Source of the DNA: Odiellus spinosus
Taxonomy: Eukaryota; Arthropoda; Arachnida; Opiliones; Phalangiidae
Length of the DNA: 64,000 nucleotides
Assembly: GCA_963920705.1 (NCBI GenBank)
Contig: OY987236.1
Coordinates: 13,769,360-13,833,359, forward strand
Direction of reading: 5' to 3'
Shown here: positions 63,821 to 64,000 of the stretch, one piece after another
How positions within the stretch are numbered: position 1 is the stretch's first letter
Layout: every line of letters begins with the position of its first letter
The notes under the pieces: model-generated
Databases searched by the model: none
Told to the model about the DNA's origin: nothing
Seen by the model: the letters and a program-made list of their open reading frames with translations, nothing else
Translations under genes and position numbers: made by a program

Positions 63821-64000
63821 TGCTTTAAAAAACTGCGCAACAATTACTTATTTGCAATATGTTATGAACTTTTGACTACCTACTATCCCGCTTAAATTTT
63901 ACGATACGCTAGACGAGCATTAATCTTCATATGAAAAAGCATTTTAGTCGAGTTAGCGCCTCGCGAGACTTGGGCTATACGCATTATATAATCTCCACCC
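63821..64000. other. Non-coding end of window
   Basis: Nothing recognised up to the right edge. Confidence 0.35.

Overview
This is AT-rich eukaryotic nuclear DNA, most likely from an arthropod or another invertebrate. The evidence is one spliced immunoglobulin-domain exon with canonical splice sites, an intact Ty3/gypsy retrotransposon, a non-LTR retrotransposon fragment, many non-autonomous DNA transposons, and large satellite and microsatellite arrays. Nothing looks bacterial or viral, and I found no tRNA, rRNA or CRISPR. The species cannot be named from the sequence.

Host coding content is minimal. The only host coding sequence I can support is a 285-nt phase 1-1 exon on the minus strand (1729-2013). 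It encodes an Ig domain closely resembling the first Ig domain of FGFRL1. Much of the window may therefore be intron or upstream flank of that gene. Most other open frames are by-products of simple repeats or MITEs.

Layout. 1-1193: satellite (five 27-bp units, then 36 exact-length 29-bp units). 1729-2013: Ig exon. 3006-3185: near-perfect hairpin MITE. 3.3-3.8 kb: less AT-rich island with a CRE palindrome. 4.2-4.6 kb: 31-bp minisatellite. 5.3-12.2 kb: foldback elements, a TIR element carrying 161-bp tandem repeats, and a diverged minisatellite. 15609-21614: complete, recently inserted gypsy element with near-identical 280-bp LTRs and a 4-bp target duplication. 23-29 kb: TTAA-flanked foldback elements. 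30.6-38.65 kb: a composite in which a broken LINE and a perfect 6.1-kb (TAA)n array interrupt an older TIR element. 39-45 kb: TTAA-target MITEs, two of them abutting at one shared TTAA, and a diverged ~130-bp tandem family. 46.6-47.2 kb: 24-bp minisatellite. 47.5-48.35 kb: diverged ~150-bp tandem array. 48.8-63.8 kb: dense MITEs with two multi-level nests (56486-57485 and 62905-63814).

The most informative content is the transposon stratigraphy. Duplications of 8 bp (TAGAGRTCGGGG ends), 7 bp (CAGAAG ends), 6 bp (CAGGG ends) and 4 bp (TTAA) define at least five non-autonomous families. Paralogous empty sites inside the window confirm several insertions. No autonomous transposase is present, so the families depend on enzymes encoded elsewhere. 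I see no convincing new gene system.
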